The notes under the pieces are model-generated. The model made no database searches. It was not told where the DNA came from and saw only the letters and a list, made by a program, of their open reading frames with translations. The translations under genes and the position numbers were made by a program. Below, piece after piece: positions 41,773 to 50,806 of a DNA stretch of 63,735 nt (position 1 is its first letter; every line of letters begins with the position of its first letter). This stretch comes from an uncultured Terriglobales bacterium (GTDB lineage Bacteria; Acidobacteriota; Terriglobia; Terriglobales; Acidobacteriaceae). The DNA lies in the NCBI GenBank assembly GCA_955652395.1, contig CATPBJ010000035.1:1-63735 (forward strand), given 5' to 3'.

Positions 41773-42510
41773 TTACGTCCTTCTCTTGTAGTAAATCGTG
41801 AAGTCAAACCCCGGATTTGCCGGAAACAGCTCCGCCACTTTCTTCAACCGCTCCGCCATCTGTGCCGGCGCGAGCAGCGGGTAGTCGCGCTCGCGCAGAT
41901 CGTGGTAGTCCACATCGATGAACAGCGACAGCAGGTAGATGGAGATAGCGTCAGAGAAGCTGGCCGCAAAATATTCGTTCTTATATTTTTCCGCATCTGG
42001 ACCGGACTCAGTCGCCAGCTTGCGCGACTCCCAGGCATCCAGAGAGGTCTCACCGCGTGCCTTGGCCTCGACCTGCTTCCACACCAGATCGGCGAACGCC
42101 TGCGATACGCCGGCCCGCTCCACCACGGCGTGGCCTACATTGATATAGAACTCAAAGGCTACGGAGAACTTGTCGTCCATGAGTCGCGTGGAAATGAACA
42201 CGCACTGCGAATCGCCAAGGTCGAGATTGCGATGGCATACCGCGTTGTCGCTCAGTGCAACGTCATAGCGGTCAGCGATCACGGTCTCGTCGCCCTGGTT
42301 CACGGTCAGCGGGACAAAGTAGTAAGCCTTACGCTTCAGTGCGGCTGCAGCGGCGTCGGGCACCGCGGACACCATGCGCTGCAGGTCGACTTCAGCAACC
42401 GTGATCTCGCCCGAAGCGGCGTAGCAGATTCCATTCGGAGCTTGCGACACGGGGGTAAGACGGACGACCTCCGCCGGGGGACGCGTAATCGGGGCTGCTG
42501 CTGGCGCCAT
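41773..42510 (-). CDS. Conserved-looking hypothetical protein
   Basis: 245 residues, no signal peptide or membrane helix. The first 25 residues are Ala/Pro-rich; the rest is well-mixed globular sequence (AAALKRKAYYFVPLTVNQGD, FSVAFEFYINVGHAVVERAG, IYLLSLFIDVDYHDLRERDY). I do not recognise a family. It is upstream of ispE on the same strand with a 47-base gap, so it may be cotranscribed with it. Confidence 0.85.
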   Translation of the reverse strand: MAPAAAPITRPPAEVVRLTPVSQAPNGICYAASGEITVAEVDLQRMVSAVPDAAAAALKRKAYYFVPLTVNQGDETVIADRYDVALSDNAVCHRNLDLGDSQCVFISTRLMDDKFSVAFEFYINVGHAVVERAGVSQAFADLVWKQVEAKARGETSLDAWESRKLATESGPDAEKYKNEYFAASFSDAISIYLLSLFIDVDYHDLRERDYPLLAPAQMAERLKKVAELFPANPGFDFTIYYKRRT

Positions 42511-42591
42511 GGCATGTATTCTAGCGCACCGGGGAGCAACTGCTTGCCCGGAGCGAATTCGAAGGGATGGCGGCGCTACAATCGAGAGTAC

Positions 42592-42879
42592 ATGGGTCCC
42601 GCCAAAACACCTTTCTCACGGTTTCGATGGCTGCTGGTTGCTCTGCGCGTGCTGCTGGTGAGCTTTCTGCTGGCGCTGCTTTCGTTTGCCGTGTGCCTGT
42701 TCCTGGGAATCATCGGGCTGGTAATCAGTGCGGGCGTGCGGGGTGTCCATCCCGACATGACCATTGCGTACCGGGAGATCGCGTTTCCGGCGGCGGTGGT
42801 AGCGGCAGGAGGCGCGCTGGTGGTGGCGATTGTCATGGAGGTCCGGCAGCATCGCCGGGAGAGTATGCGATTGAGGTAG
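42592..42879 (+). CDS. Small two-helix membrane protein
   Basis: 95 residues starting MGPAKTPFSRFRWLLVALRV. Two membrane segments (VALRVLLVSFLLALLSFAVC with LFLGIIGLVIS, and FPAAVVAAGGALVVAIVMEV) and a basic tail. It has no family that I know. The frame is open far upstream but that part is antisense to the neighbouring gene, so the ATG at 42592 is used. Its TAG stop lies inside a T1 repeat arm (GTAGGCGCAAGCG). Confidence 0.75.
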   Translation: MGPAKTPFSRFRWLLVALRVLLVSFLLALLSFAVCLFLGIIGLVISAGVRGVHPDMTIAYREIAFPAAVVAAGGALVVAIVMEVRQHRRESMRLR

Positions 42880-42983
42880 GCGCAAGCGTCCTCGCTCGTG
42901 CAGGGCCGATTCAAGAATGTTCCATCCTGGCTAGTTGCCGAGCGGAGCTCGGCCAGCACGGACGGGACGCCCGCGCCTCCATG
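42876..42983. repeat. T1-like element with GC-rich hairpin core
   Basis: Left GGTAGGCGCAAGCGTCCTCG; right GGGACGCCCGCGCCTCCATG. The core contains GCCGAGCGGAGCTCGGCC, a G1-type hairpin. It provides the stop of the upstream gene and ends 24 bases before acpS. Confidence 0.7.
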
Positions 42984-43006
42984 GCCCCGTGCTAACGTAT
43001 CTGCTC

Positions 43007-43384
43007 ATGATTGTCGGCACCGGAATCGACATCGCCGAGGTTCCCCGCATCGCGCAGGCCCTGGCCCGCCACGGTGACCGCTTCCTGCATCGCGTCTTCA
43101 CGGAAGGCGAGATCCGCTACTGCGATTCCAAGGCCAACCGTGTGGAGCGTTATGCCGCCCGCTTCGCCGCTAAGGAAGCAGGCATGAAAGCCCTCGGCAC
43201 CGGGTGGAACCACGGAGTGCGTTGGCGCGATATCGAAGTCTCCCGGCAGCCCGGAGGCCGGCCCACCATCACTTTCCATGGCAAGGCGGCCGAGTTGGCC
43301 GCGCGTCTGGGTGCGGCCCATGTTGCGCTTTCGCTCTCGCACACTGCTGAGCAGGCGATCGCGCAAGTCATCCTGGAAAGTTGA
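43007..43384 (+). CDS. acpS: Holo-[acyl-carrier-protein] synthase
   Basis: 125 residues. IVGTGIDIAEVPRIAQAL opens with the metal-binding Asp; RYAARFAAKEAGMKALGTGW carries the KEA motif; HVALSLSHTAEQAIAQVIL closes the fold. It transfers 4'-phosphopantetheine to ACP Ser, the residue present in both acpP genes at 50448 and 50807. ATG 43007 is fixed by the conserved start MIVGTGID. Confidence 0.96.
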   Translation: MIVGTGIDIAEVPRIAQALARHGDRFLHRVFTEGEIRYCDSKANRVERYAARFAAKEAGMKALGTGWNHGVRWRDIEVSRQPGGRPTITFHGKAAELAARLGAAHVALSLSHTAEQAIAQVILES

Positions 43385-43445
43385 AGGGCAAGGGCTGCAC
43401 TGACGCTTCTGTTAGACTGGCCGCGTTCCGGGCAAACCCTTCGTG

Positions 43446-45884
43446 ATGAGTGAGACACCTCTCCTGATCCCAACCAGCAACGCAAACCGAACTCCGCACC
43501 GCGCGATGCTGTTCGGCATAGCGCTCTGCAGCTTTGCCGCGCTGCTGCTTGAACTGGCGCTGACCCGGCTGTTTTCCGTTGTGCTGTTTTACCACTTCGC
43601 ATTTCTGGCGATTTCGATTGCACTGCTGGGGCTGGGCGCGGGGGGGGTGTTCGCGCATCTGAGGAAGAACCAGTTGGCGCGCTTCGAGACCCGTACCCTG
43701 GTCTCCCGGCTATGTTCCATCAACGCGCTGATTGTGCCGGTCGTACTGGTCATTGTGCTGCGCATTCCGGTCTCGTTGGATATTTCAAAAACGAATTTCC
43801 TCAGACTTACCGCGATCTACCTGGCCTCGGCCGTTCCGTTCTTCATCACCGGACTGGAATTCTCCATCGTGTTTGCGCGCGAAGCCCGGCACGTTTCTCC
43901 CCTCTACGCCGCCGATCTGGCGGGGGGAGCGCTGGCGTGTCTGGCCGTGGTCCCCCTGCTCGATTGGCTAGGGGGGCCGAACACTGTGTTTTTCACCGGT
44001 GTGTGCATGGCCGCGGCCGCGATGGTGTGGGCGGTGGACCGTAAGGCGCGAAGATCTGGCGCCGGGCGAGCACTATTCCTGCTGGTCCTGATTGCCGTCA
44101 ACTATTCCGGCAAACTCTTCGACATTGTTTACGCCAAGGGAGGCTTTCGCGATTCCGCGTGGGTCGAGTTCGCGCGCTGGAATGCCATCTCGCGGGTGGA
44201 GGTGGATACGCAGGGTAAGGGCAAGGCGATCGTAATCGATGCCGACGCCTCCACTTACCTGATGAACGTCGATCCCAAACATTGGCAGGGGCCGTGGGAG
44301 AGAAATCTAATGTCGGCCCCACCGGCGCTGGCCAACGTGCTGCGCCCGCACGGAGAGTATGCCATCATCGGGCCCGGTGGCGGCGTGGACGTCTTGCGTG
44401 CGCTGGGCAATGGCAGCCCCAGCGTTACTGGAATCGAGATCAACCCGATCATCGCTGACACCATCATGCGGGGGCGTTACGCAGACTACACCTTCCATCT
44501 GTACCAACAGCCTGAAGTACACATCCAGGTCACCGATGGCCGCTCGTTTGTGCGCAATGCCAAGCAGCAGTTCGACGTCGTGCAAATGACGCTGGTGGAC
44601 ACCTGGGCCTCTACCGCGGCAGGCGCCCTTGCCCTGAGCGAAAACAGCCTCTATACGGTCGAAGCCTTTCGCGAATACTTCGAGCATCTGAAGCCGGATG
44701 GCATGATCGCCATCACCCGTTGGGAGTTTCAACAGCCCCGCGAAGCCTTGCGTATCGTCTCGGTCGCCATGCAAGCGTCACATGAAATGGGAGTGGCGAA
44801 CCCTGCCGGCAACTTCATCGTGGTGTCTGAGGGACATCTGGACGCGGATGGAATTCCGGTGGTCGTGCTGGCCAAACGCACGGCGTTCACTGCGGAGGAA
44901 CTGAGCCAGGTGCGGGGACACATGGCAGTTCATCCCAAACTGTTTATGCTCTTCGCGCCGCCCGATCCGCCGGTGACCGTGGGCAGCGCGCAGGAGGAGC
45001 ATTATTCCGCCAGCGCCGAGTCTTTTACCCAGCTGATCCAGTCGAACGACCCAAAACACTTTGCGAGACGTTACCCGTACGATGTGTCTCCAGCGACCGA
45101 CAACGCTCCGTTCTTCTTCTTCACGCTGAAGCTCGGACAGATCCTGCATCCGAAATCGCTGCGGCAAGGCATGGACTGGAAGAATAATTTGGGGGTGGCC
45201 GTTCTGGGAATGGTCCTGGCCATCTCGCTGCTGGCCGTGCTGGTGTTTCTGGTTCTTCCGCTGGCGAAGGGGGCCCGAGGCCAGCAACCGCGTCCGGTAC
45301 GTCTGCTCTACTTCATCGCCGTGGGCCTGGGATACATTCTGGTGGAGATCGCTTTCATCCAGCGCTTCGTCCTGTTCCTGGGTCATCCGGTGTACGCCTT
45401 GACCGTCGTGGTATTCCTCCTCCTGCTTTCGAGTGGCGCGGGCAGCATGGTTTCCAGGTGGTGGATGCCGGAAACCAGCCGGATATGGATGCCGCTGGTG
45501 CTCATTGCTGCCGCCTTGCTACTGTATGTGGGCGTGCTGCCCGGCTTGCTGGGACGACTGGTGGGCTTGCCCTTCATCGCTAAACTACTGGTTAGTGCCG
45601 GGCTACTCGTCCCCTTGGGCTTCGCTATGGGCATGCCGTTCCCCACGGGTTTGCGAACCCTGGCCGGTGGTGGCGCGGACGAGTTGCCGGTGCCCGGAAT
45701 CAGCGGAAATCTGGTGGAGTGGGCCTGGGCGATGAACGCGGCATCGAGCGTCCTGGGCTCGGTTCTGGCCATCATCATCGCCATCCAGTTTGGATTGAAT
45801 GTCACTCTGGGAACGGGGGCGGCAGCTTATCTGGTCGCGCTCCTGTTGACCACAACGTTGCGTCCAGCACACAGCATGGCGTGA
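43446..45884 (+). CDS. Membrane-fused spermidine-synthase-like protein
   Basis: 812 residues. N-terminal helices (AMLFGIALCSFAALLLELAL, VVLFYHFAFLAISIALLGLG) then a central SAM-type Rossmann domain (YAIIGPGGGVDVLRALGNGS, VTGIEINPIIADTIMRG, VHIQVTDGRSFVRNAKQQFD, VVQMTLVDTWASTAAGALAL) and a second membrane half (GVAVLGMVLAISLLAVLVFL onward). The GPGGGVDVLRAL and EINP motifs are those of polyamine-synthase-like methyltransferase folds. Length and order differ from the protein at 33874. Substrate unknown. ATG 43446; a GTG one codon earlier is also open. Confidence 0.9.
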   Translation: MSETPLLIPTSNANRTPHRAMLFGIALCSFAALLLELALTRLFSVVLFYHFAFLAISIALLGLGAGGVFAHLRKNQLARFETRTLVSRLCSINALIVPVVLVIVLRIPVSLDISKTNFLRLTAIYLASAVPFFITGLEFSIVFAREARHVSPLYAADLAGGALACLAVVPLLDWLGGPNTVFFTGVCMAAAAMVWAVDRKARRSGAGRALFLLVLIAVNYSGKLFDIVYAKGGFRDSAWVEFARWNAISRVEVDTQGKGKAIVIDADASTYLMNVDPKHWQGPWERNLMSAPPALANVLRPHGEYAIIGPGGGVDVLRALGNGSPSVTGIEINPIIADTIMRGRYADYTFHLYQQPEVHIQVTDGRSFVRNAKQQFDVVQMTLVDTWASTAAGALALSENSLYTVEAFREYFEHLKPDGMIAITRWEFQQPREALRIVSVAMQASHEMGVANPAGNFIVVSEGHLDADGIPVVVLAKRTAFTAEELSQVRGHMAVHPKLFMLFAPPDPPVTVGSAQEEHYSASAESFTQLIQSNDPKHFARRYPYDVSPATDNAPFFFFTLKLGQILHPKSLRQGMDWKNNLGVAVLGMVLAISLLAVLVFLVLPLAKGARGQQPRPVRLLYFIAVGLGYILVEIAFIQRFVLFLGHPVYALTVVVFLLLLSSGAGSMVSRWWMPETSRIWMPLVLIAAALLLYVGVLPGLLGRLVGLPFIAKLLVSAGLLVPLGFAMGMPFPTGLRTLAGGGADELPVPGISGNLVEWAWAMNAASSVLGSVLAIIIAIQFGLNVTLGTGAAAYLVALLLTTTLRPAHSMA

Positions 45885-45948
45885 ACCGACAGTGCGGTCT
45901 GCTATGATTCTGGGCTAACGGCAGAATAGACTTTGCTCGGGAGAATGC

Positions 45949-47028
45949 GTGCCTAGCCAGAAGCAGTTGAAGTGGTCTCAACTGAAGGTGGGGCTCACGG
46001 TACTGGCGGCCAGTGTCACGCTTGGTCTGCTGATTTTCCTCATGAGCGGTACGGGTGGCCTGTTTACCTCCAAAATCCAGCTGAGATCATATTTCGACAA
46101 TGCCAACGGCTTGCGCGAGGGCGCTCCCGTGCGTCTGGCGGGCGTGGACATCGGCAACGTGACCAAGATCCTGGTGGTGCGGGACCGGACGAAACAACTC
46201 ACTCCGGTAGAAGTCACGATGAAAGTGAACACTCGCTACCTCTTCAATCTGCGCAAAGATTCGCTGACTCTGCTTTCCACAGCCGGGGTACTCGGGGAAA
46301 CTTACATCGACATAGACAGTTCGCAATCCAAGGGGCCGCAAGCCCAGGATGGCGATGTGCTGCCCAGCCGCGAGGTTCCGGACTTTGGAGACATGGTACG
46401 TGCCGGCCAGGGCACGCTGCAGAACATGGATGCGCTGATCAAGCGTCTAGATCGTATTGTCGCCTTCGTCGAGAGTGGCCAGGGCTCGGTCGGCAAGCTG
46501 TTATACGATTCCACGCTCTACAACCGGCTGAACTCGACGGTGAGCGAGTTCCAGGGACTGGTGAACCAGGTGACCCAGGGCAAGGGCACGCTGGGCAAAC
46601 TGTTTTCCGATGAGGAGTTGTACCGCAAAGCCAACGCCACGGTGGACAAGTTGAACGTCGTGATTGACGACATCAATGCCGGCAAGGGCAGCGCCGGGAA
46701 GTTTCTTAAGGATCCGGTCCTCTACGACAACGCCAATGCCACCATCGCGAACGTGAGGAAGCTTACCGACGATGTAAATGCCGGGAAGGGCGCAATCGGC
46801 ATGCTGGCGAAGGACGAAGAATTTGCCCGCAAGCTGCGGGATACAATGGACAAGCTCTCCGCCATCTCCGATCGTCTGGAAGCCGGCGAAGGCTCAGCTG
46901 GCAAGCTGCTGCGTGATCCCGCTCTCTATAACAACGCCGACCAGATGCTGGTCGAAACCCGCGGCCTGGTCAAATCCATCCGCGAGAATCCGAAGCAGTA
47001 TCTGACCATTCATTTCAAGGTGTTCTAA
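45949..47028 (+). CDS. MCE/MlaD-family protein with C-terminal tandem repeats
   Basis: 359 residues from GTG 45949 (GGGAGA upstream). One N-terminal membrane helix, then an MlaD domain (about 40-125: FDNANGLREGAPVRLAGVDI, LGETYIDI). Residues 170-340 are four repeats of about 38-40 residues with the phrase GKGSxGKxLxDPxLYxxxNA (for example AGKGSAGKFLKDPVLYDNAN), which probably form a long helical tube or rod. MCE proteins carry phospholipid between membranes. No MlaE permease or MlaF ATPase gene is adjacent. Confidence 0.94.
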   Translation: MPSQKQLKWSQLKVGLTVLAASVTLGLLIFLMSGTGGLFTSKIQLRSYFDNANGLREGAPVRLAGVDIGNVTKILVVRDRTKQLTPVEVTMKVNTRYLFNLRKDSLTLLSTAGVLGETYIDIDSSQSKGPQAQDGDVLPSREVPDFGDMVRAGQGTLQNMDALIKRLDRIVAFVESGQGSVGKLLYDSTLYNRLNSTVSEFQGLVNQVTQGKGTLGKLFSDEELYRKANATVDKLNVVIDDINAGKGSAGKFLKDPVLYDNANATIANVRKLTDDVNAGKGAIGMLAKDEEFARKLRDTMDKLSAISDRLEAGEGSAGKLLRDPALYNNADQMLVETRGLVKSIRENPKQYLTIHFKVF

Positions 47029-47034
47029 AAGCAA

Positions 47035-47188
47035 TGGAGGCGCGAGCGTCGCCGCTCGTGCGTCCTCAATCCCACTGATGAGGTGAGGTGTGCCCCTTGA
47101 GGGCAGGGATGCCCTCAGGACAGCCGGCAGGATGCCGGCGCTACACAACCAAGACTGACCCAGGAGGGAGGACGCTCGCGCCTACACG
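47035..47188. repeat. T1 element, right end supplies the lipA stop
   Basis: Left TGGAGGCGCGAGCGTCGCCG, right AGGACGCTCGCGCCTACA. The core has GCCCCTTGAGGGC and GCCGGCAGGATGCCGGC modules like those at 12904 and 14711. The lipA TAG stop (47182-47184) is within the right arm. Confidence 0.8.
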
Positions 47189-48090
47189 GGTCGGGTTGCT
47201 TCCGCCTGCTCATGGGCGTGATAGCTGGAACGCACCAGTGGTCCGGATTCCACGTGGCGGAAGCCGAAGCGCAGCGCTTCCTGTTTCAGATACTCGAATT
47301 CATCGGGCGCGTAGAAGCGCGAAATGGGGAGATGATCGCGTGAGGGCCGCAAGTATTGCCCCACAGTAAGAATATCCACGCCGCGCGAACCCAGGTCGCG
47401 GAAGACTTCCACCAGTTCGTCCATGGTCTCGCCGAGGCCAACCATCACCCCTGACTTGGTCACTGTCGTGGGAGCGTATGCCTTCGCGTTCTCCAGCAAT
47501 CGCAAGGTGCGCTCATAGCGAGCGCCAGAGCGTACCGAGCGATACAACCGCGGCACCGTCTCGGTGTTGTGGTTCAGAACGTCGGGCTGTGCGTCGAGGA
47601 CAATCTTCAGCGCTTGGTCAAGACCCTGGAAATCGGGAATCAGGACTTCCACTCGGCAACCCGGCACCAGCTCGCGGATCTGGCGAATGGTTTCGGCGAA
47701 AATGCGCGCGCCGCCAAGGTTGTCGTCATCGCGATTCACGCTGGTGACGACGGTGTGCTTGAGACCGAGGGTGGCGACGGCTTCGGCCACGCGGCGCGGT
47801 TCGTCCCACTCAATGGGGCCAGGCTTGCCCTTGGGTACAGCGCAAAAGCCGCAGCGCCGGGTACAGATATCGCCCAGCAGCATGAAGGTGGCGGTGCGAT
47901 GGTTCCAGCACTCGCCGATATTGGGACACTGCGCCGACTCGCATACCGTGTGCAGTCCCAGCCCGCGGGCCAGCTTCTTGAGGTTGTGAAAATTCTCGCC
48001 GACCGGGGCCCGGGCCCGAAGCCACTCCGGCTTGGGTTGTCGGACAGGAGGACTGAGTTCGATCTGGACGAGTTGAGAACTGGCTGCCAT
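47182..48090 (-). CDS. lipA: Lipoyl synthase
   Basis: 302 residues. CESAQCPNIGECW binds the auxiliary Fe-S cluster; CTRRCGFCAV is the radical-SAM CxxxCxxC. VTSVNRDDDNLGGARIFAET and VGLGETMDELVEVFRDLGSR are family blocks. It inserts sulfur into octanoyl chains on lipoate-dependent proteins. ATG 48090 (MAASSQLVQIELSPPVRQPK) is preferred because the longer frame has no conserved residues. The stop is borrowed from a T1 repeat. Confidence 0.97.
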   Translation of the reverse strand: MAASSQLVQIELSPPVRQPKPEWLRARAPVGENFHNLKKLARGLGLHTVCESAQCPNIGECWNHRTATFMLLGDICTRRCGFCAVPKGKPGPIEWDEPRRVAEAVATLGLKHTVVTSVNRDDDNLGGARIFAETIRQIRELVPGCRVEVLIPDFQGLDQALKIVLDAQPDVLNHNTETVPRLYRSVRSGARYERTLRLLENAKAYAPTTVTKSGVMVGLGETMDELVEVFRDLGSRGVDILTVGQYLRPSRDHLPISRFYAPDEFEYLKQEALRFGFRHVESGPLVRSSYHAHEQAEATRPV

Positions 48091-48246
48091 CGCCTGCTTC
48101 GATTTTACATGCGGCGGCATCATCCCCCAAAACCAACCCTGAGTGGACGGTTCAAACATCAAAGATTTCCGAAGGATGGAAAAGACCGAGGTTGAAGTCG
48201 AGGTCGGTCGGAATGCGAGATTCTGTTGATGCAGGTGGGAGTCTTC

Positions 48247-48957
48247 CTAGTTCTCCAGGTAGGCCTCGATCCACTCCTTGATGCGCATGCGGCGCTCATC
48301 CTTGGCGTCGAATCGAACCCCAAAAGTCTTGTCCGGCTTACGCCAGCTGACCTGTGCCCGCATCCAGATGCGAGGCAGAGTCAGCAAGGCAAACGAAACC
48401 TCCAGCTCCATACCGATCGAGACCTCCTCGGGACTCTTGACCGACATTCCGCCCGTGCTGATCTCCTTGCTGGTGGCGGTAAAGCGGCGGTTGTCGGACG
48501 AGACCATGGCGATTTCGGTAATGATCGGGATGCGCACATAGCGGCGAAATTCATGCAGCACCAGCATCTGCGTGGCCCGCACCAGCTTGAGGGCGGCTTG
48601 ACGTTCGAGCGGTTCATGAAAAACCGCATTGACGCCGTACTTGGAAAACTTCATCGCCTCCTGGGCGCTGCCTCCGAGTCCATAGAGCACCATGCGGTTG
48701 TTCGAAACCGATGTGCGCACCGACTCCATCACCGGCACGGCCTCCGGCGCCAACTGCACAACGCAGGCTTCCATCTTCTCTCGTTGCAGCCGTTCCCGCA
48801 CATTTCCGGTCATCACTACGGCTTCGATACCAAATTGCTTGAAGCAGTCCGCCAGCAAAGCGCGGGCGGGTTCCTTGATGTCAACCAGGGCAACTCTGGC
48901 GGAAGTTTTTCTGCTGCGAGAAGGCGGCGCGAGAACCAGTCCTGACGATTTTTGCAT
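48247..48957 (-). CDS. Pseudo-receiver-PilZ fusion protein
   Basis: 236 residues. N-terminal pseudo-receiver (SARVALVDIKEPARALLADC): the acceptor Asp position reads ACVVQLAPE (Gln) and the Lys position reads VFHEPLERQ (Glu), so phosphorylation is unlikely. C-terminal PilZ: HEFRRYVRIPIITEIAMVS (RxxxR) and KEISTGGMSV, where the usual D/N is Glu. It is a divergent relative of the protein at 26567. ATG 48957 is taken; the longer frame begins with TTG 49029. It lies upstream of lipA on the same strand. Confidence 0.9.
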   Translation of the reverse strand: MQKSSGLVLAPPSRSRKTSARVALVDIKEPARALLADCFKQFGIEAVVMTGNVRERLQREKMEACVVQLAPEAVPVMESVRTSVSNNRMVLYGLGGSAQEAMKFSKYGVNAVFHEPLERQAALKLVRATQMLVLHEFRRYVRIPIITEIAMVSSDNRRFTATSKEISTGGMSVKSPEEVSIGMELEVSFALLTLPRIWMRAQVSWRKPDKTFGVRFDAKDERRMRIKEWIEAYLEN

Positions 48958-49131
48958 GGCGTTTGGGGAAATGCCTGTAACACCATTCTGGCCCGCCTTG
49001 CGACACTTGGCAAAGGGATAGAAGGTCAATATATAGGTACCAAGGTGTCATTACCGAGAATGAACTGCCGAGGGCCAATTTGGGCTTGCAAAGCTAAACT
49101 TTTGTGGGAGTTACGTCTTAAAAAGAAACGC

Positions 49132-49180
49132 CATGTAGGCGTGAGCGCCCCGCTCGTGCCACCGTCGGAAGCCGGCATAT
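49132..49180. repeat. T1 single arm
   Basis: ATGTAGGCGTGAGCGCCCCG then CTCGTGCC and GAAGCCGGCAT. One end only of the T1 type seen at 8891. It lies between fabF and the PilZ gene. Confidence 0.6.
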
Positions 49181-49205
49181 TCTCGAAGGGCGAAAGATTT
49201 TCCGC

Positions 49206-50447
49206 CTACTCGCTCCCGCGCCGGAACAGCAGCGCGCCATTGGTCCCGCCGAATCCGAACGAATTCGACATGGCGTATTCCACATCGGCTTTGCGGGCTG
49301 TGTTGGGAACATAGTCCAGATCGCAGTCGGGTTCGGGATTCTCCAGATTGATGGTGGGAGGCAGAATCTGGTCGCGCAACGCCAGTAGGGTAATTCCGGC
49401 TTCCAGTCCGCCGGCTCCGCCCAGCAAATGTCCGGTCATGGACTTGGTCGAACTTACGGCCAGCTTGTAGGCGTGATCGCCAAACGCCCGCTTGATCGCT
49501 ACCGTTTCCAGTTTGTCACCGATATCGGTCGAGGTCCCATGAGCGTTGATGTACTGGATCTGCTCGGGCTGTACTTTGGCGTCTCTCAATGTGTTCAGCA
49601 TGACGCGGTAGGCGCCATCGCCATTTTCGGCCGGTTGGGTGATGTGGAAGGCATCCCCGCTCATGCCGTAGCCCACGATTTCGGCCATGATGCGGGCCCC
49701 GCGGCGGCGGGCAAACTCTAATTCTTCCAGCACCAGAATGCCGGCGCCCTCGCCAATCACGAATCCGTCGCGTCCCGAGTCCCAGGGGCGGCTGGCCTTT
49801 TCGGGGTCGTCATTCCTGGTCGAGAGCGCGCGCATGGCGGCGAACCCGCCCACCCCCATAGGAGTGATCGCTGCTTCTGTACCGCCCGCAATCATTACGT
49901 CAGCGTCACAGCGGGAGATGATCTTGAAAGCATCTCCGATGGAATGGGCGCTGGAGGTGCATGCCGTGCAGGTGGCTTCATTCGGCCCCCGGGCGTGGTA
50001 GCGGATGCTGACGTGCCCCGCCGCCAGGTTGACGATCGCTGCCGGAATGAAAAACGGAGAGATCTTGCGCGGCCCGCCGTTCAGCAGGCTGATATGCTCG
50101 CGCTCGATCACGTCGAATCCACCGATTCCAGAACCGATGTGAACCCCCACGCGCTCGGAAATCTCGGGCGTCACCTGTAGACCTGACGCTTTCATGGCCT
50201 CATCCGCCGCCGCCAGGGCCAGGTGGATGAAACGCCCCATCTTCTTCAGTTCTTTTTTTTCGATGAATTGCAGGGGATCGAAATTCTTGACTTCAGCGGC
50301 AATCTGACAGGCAAACTGCGAAGCATCAAACTGGGTGATACGGGCGACTCCACTCTTACCGGCCAGCAGTCCTTCCCACACCTCTTCCGTGGTATTGCCC
50401 ACTCCGCAGATGAGGCCGACTCCGGTAACTACGACCCTACGTCCCAA
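49206..50447 (-). CDS. fabF: 3-oxoacyl-[ACP] synthase II
   Basis: 413 residues. The Cys-His-His triad is in TCTACTSSAHS (Cys163), INAHGTSTDIGDK and SMTGHLLGGAGGLEAG. It elongates acyl-ACP. Its start is TTG 50447, the base right after the acpP TAG stop, with no spacer at all, so it is likely translated by coupling to acpP. No other start fits, because the conserved N-terminus MGRRVVVTGVGLICG begins here. Confidence 0.97.
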   Translation of the reverse strand: MGRRVVVTGVGLICGVGNTTEEVWEGLLAGKSGVARITQFDASQFACQIAAEVKNFDPLQFIEKKELKKMGRFIHLALAAADEAMKASGLQVTPEISERVGVHIGSGIGGFDVIEREHISLLNGGPRKISPFFIPAAIVNLAAGHVSIRYHARGPNEATCTACTSSAHSIGDAFKIISRCDADVMIAGGTEAAITPMGVGGFAAMRALSTRNDDPEKASRPWDSGRDGFVIGEGAGILVLEELEFARRRGARIMAEIVGYGMSGDAFHITQPAENGDGAYRVMLNTLRDAKVQPEQIQYINAHGTSTDIGDKLETVAIKRAFGDHAYKLAVSSTKSMTGHLLGGAGGLEAGITLLALRDQILPPTINLENPEPDCDLDYVPNTARKADVEYAMSNSFGFGGTNGALLFRRGSE

Positions 50448-50693
50448 CTACTTCCCGCCTTTCGCGTGCTTGCCGATGTAATCGATGGCGTCCTGCACGG
50501 TGCGGATCTTTTCCGCGTCCTCATCGGGGATTTCGATCTCGAAGGCCTCCTCGAAGGCCATCACGAGTTCCACCGTGTCCAGCGAGTCGGCGCCCAGGTC
50601 GTCCACGAAGGATGCGTTCGATGTGACCTCGCCCTCATCCACGCCCAGCTGTTCCACGATGATCTGCTTTACCTTGTCATCAACGGCTGCCAT
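50448..50693 (-). CDS. acpP: Acyl carrier protein
   Basis: 81 residues. [20 protein letters not shown] holds the phosphopantetheine Ser (Ser37). ATG 50693 has GAGGAG upstream; the longer frame from 50723 adds ten residues without homology. The stop abuts the fabF TTG start. It is a near-duplicate of the next ACP gene. Confidence 0.97.
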   Translation of the reverse strand: MAAVDDKVKQIIVEQLGVDEGEVTSNASFVDDLGADSLDTVELVMAFEEAFEIEIPDEDAEKIRTVQDAIDYIGKHAKGGK

Positions 50694-50806
50694 TGGTTCT
50701 CCTCGGGTGAAATCTTTCGCCAAAGCGCCTACGCCCTACAGTTGGCAACTCTCCCCAGGTTCGTGCTGGGGTAGCCGCCACCGCCGGTCGGGCCTCTCAG
50801 CCGACC

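Noticed and set aside
41902..42591. N-terminal 230 codons of the plus-strand frame that ends at 42879
   Set aside because: Antisense to the hypothetical gene at 41773; only the part from ATG 42592 looks like a protein.
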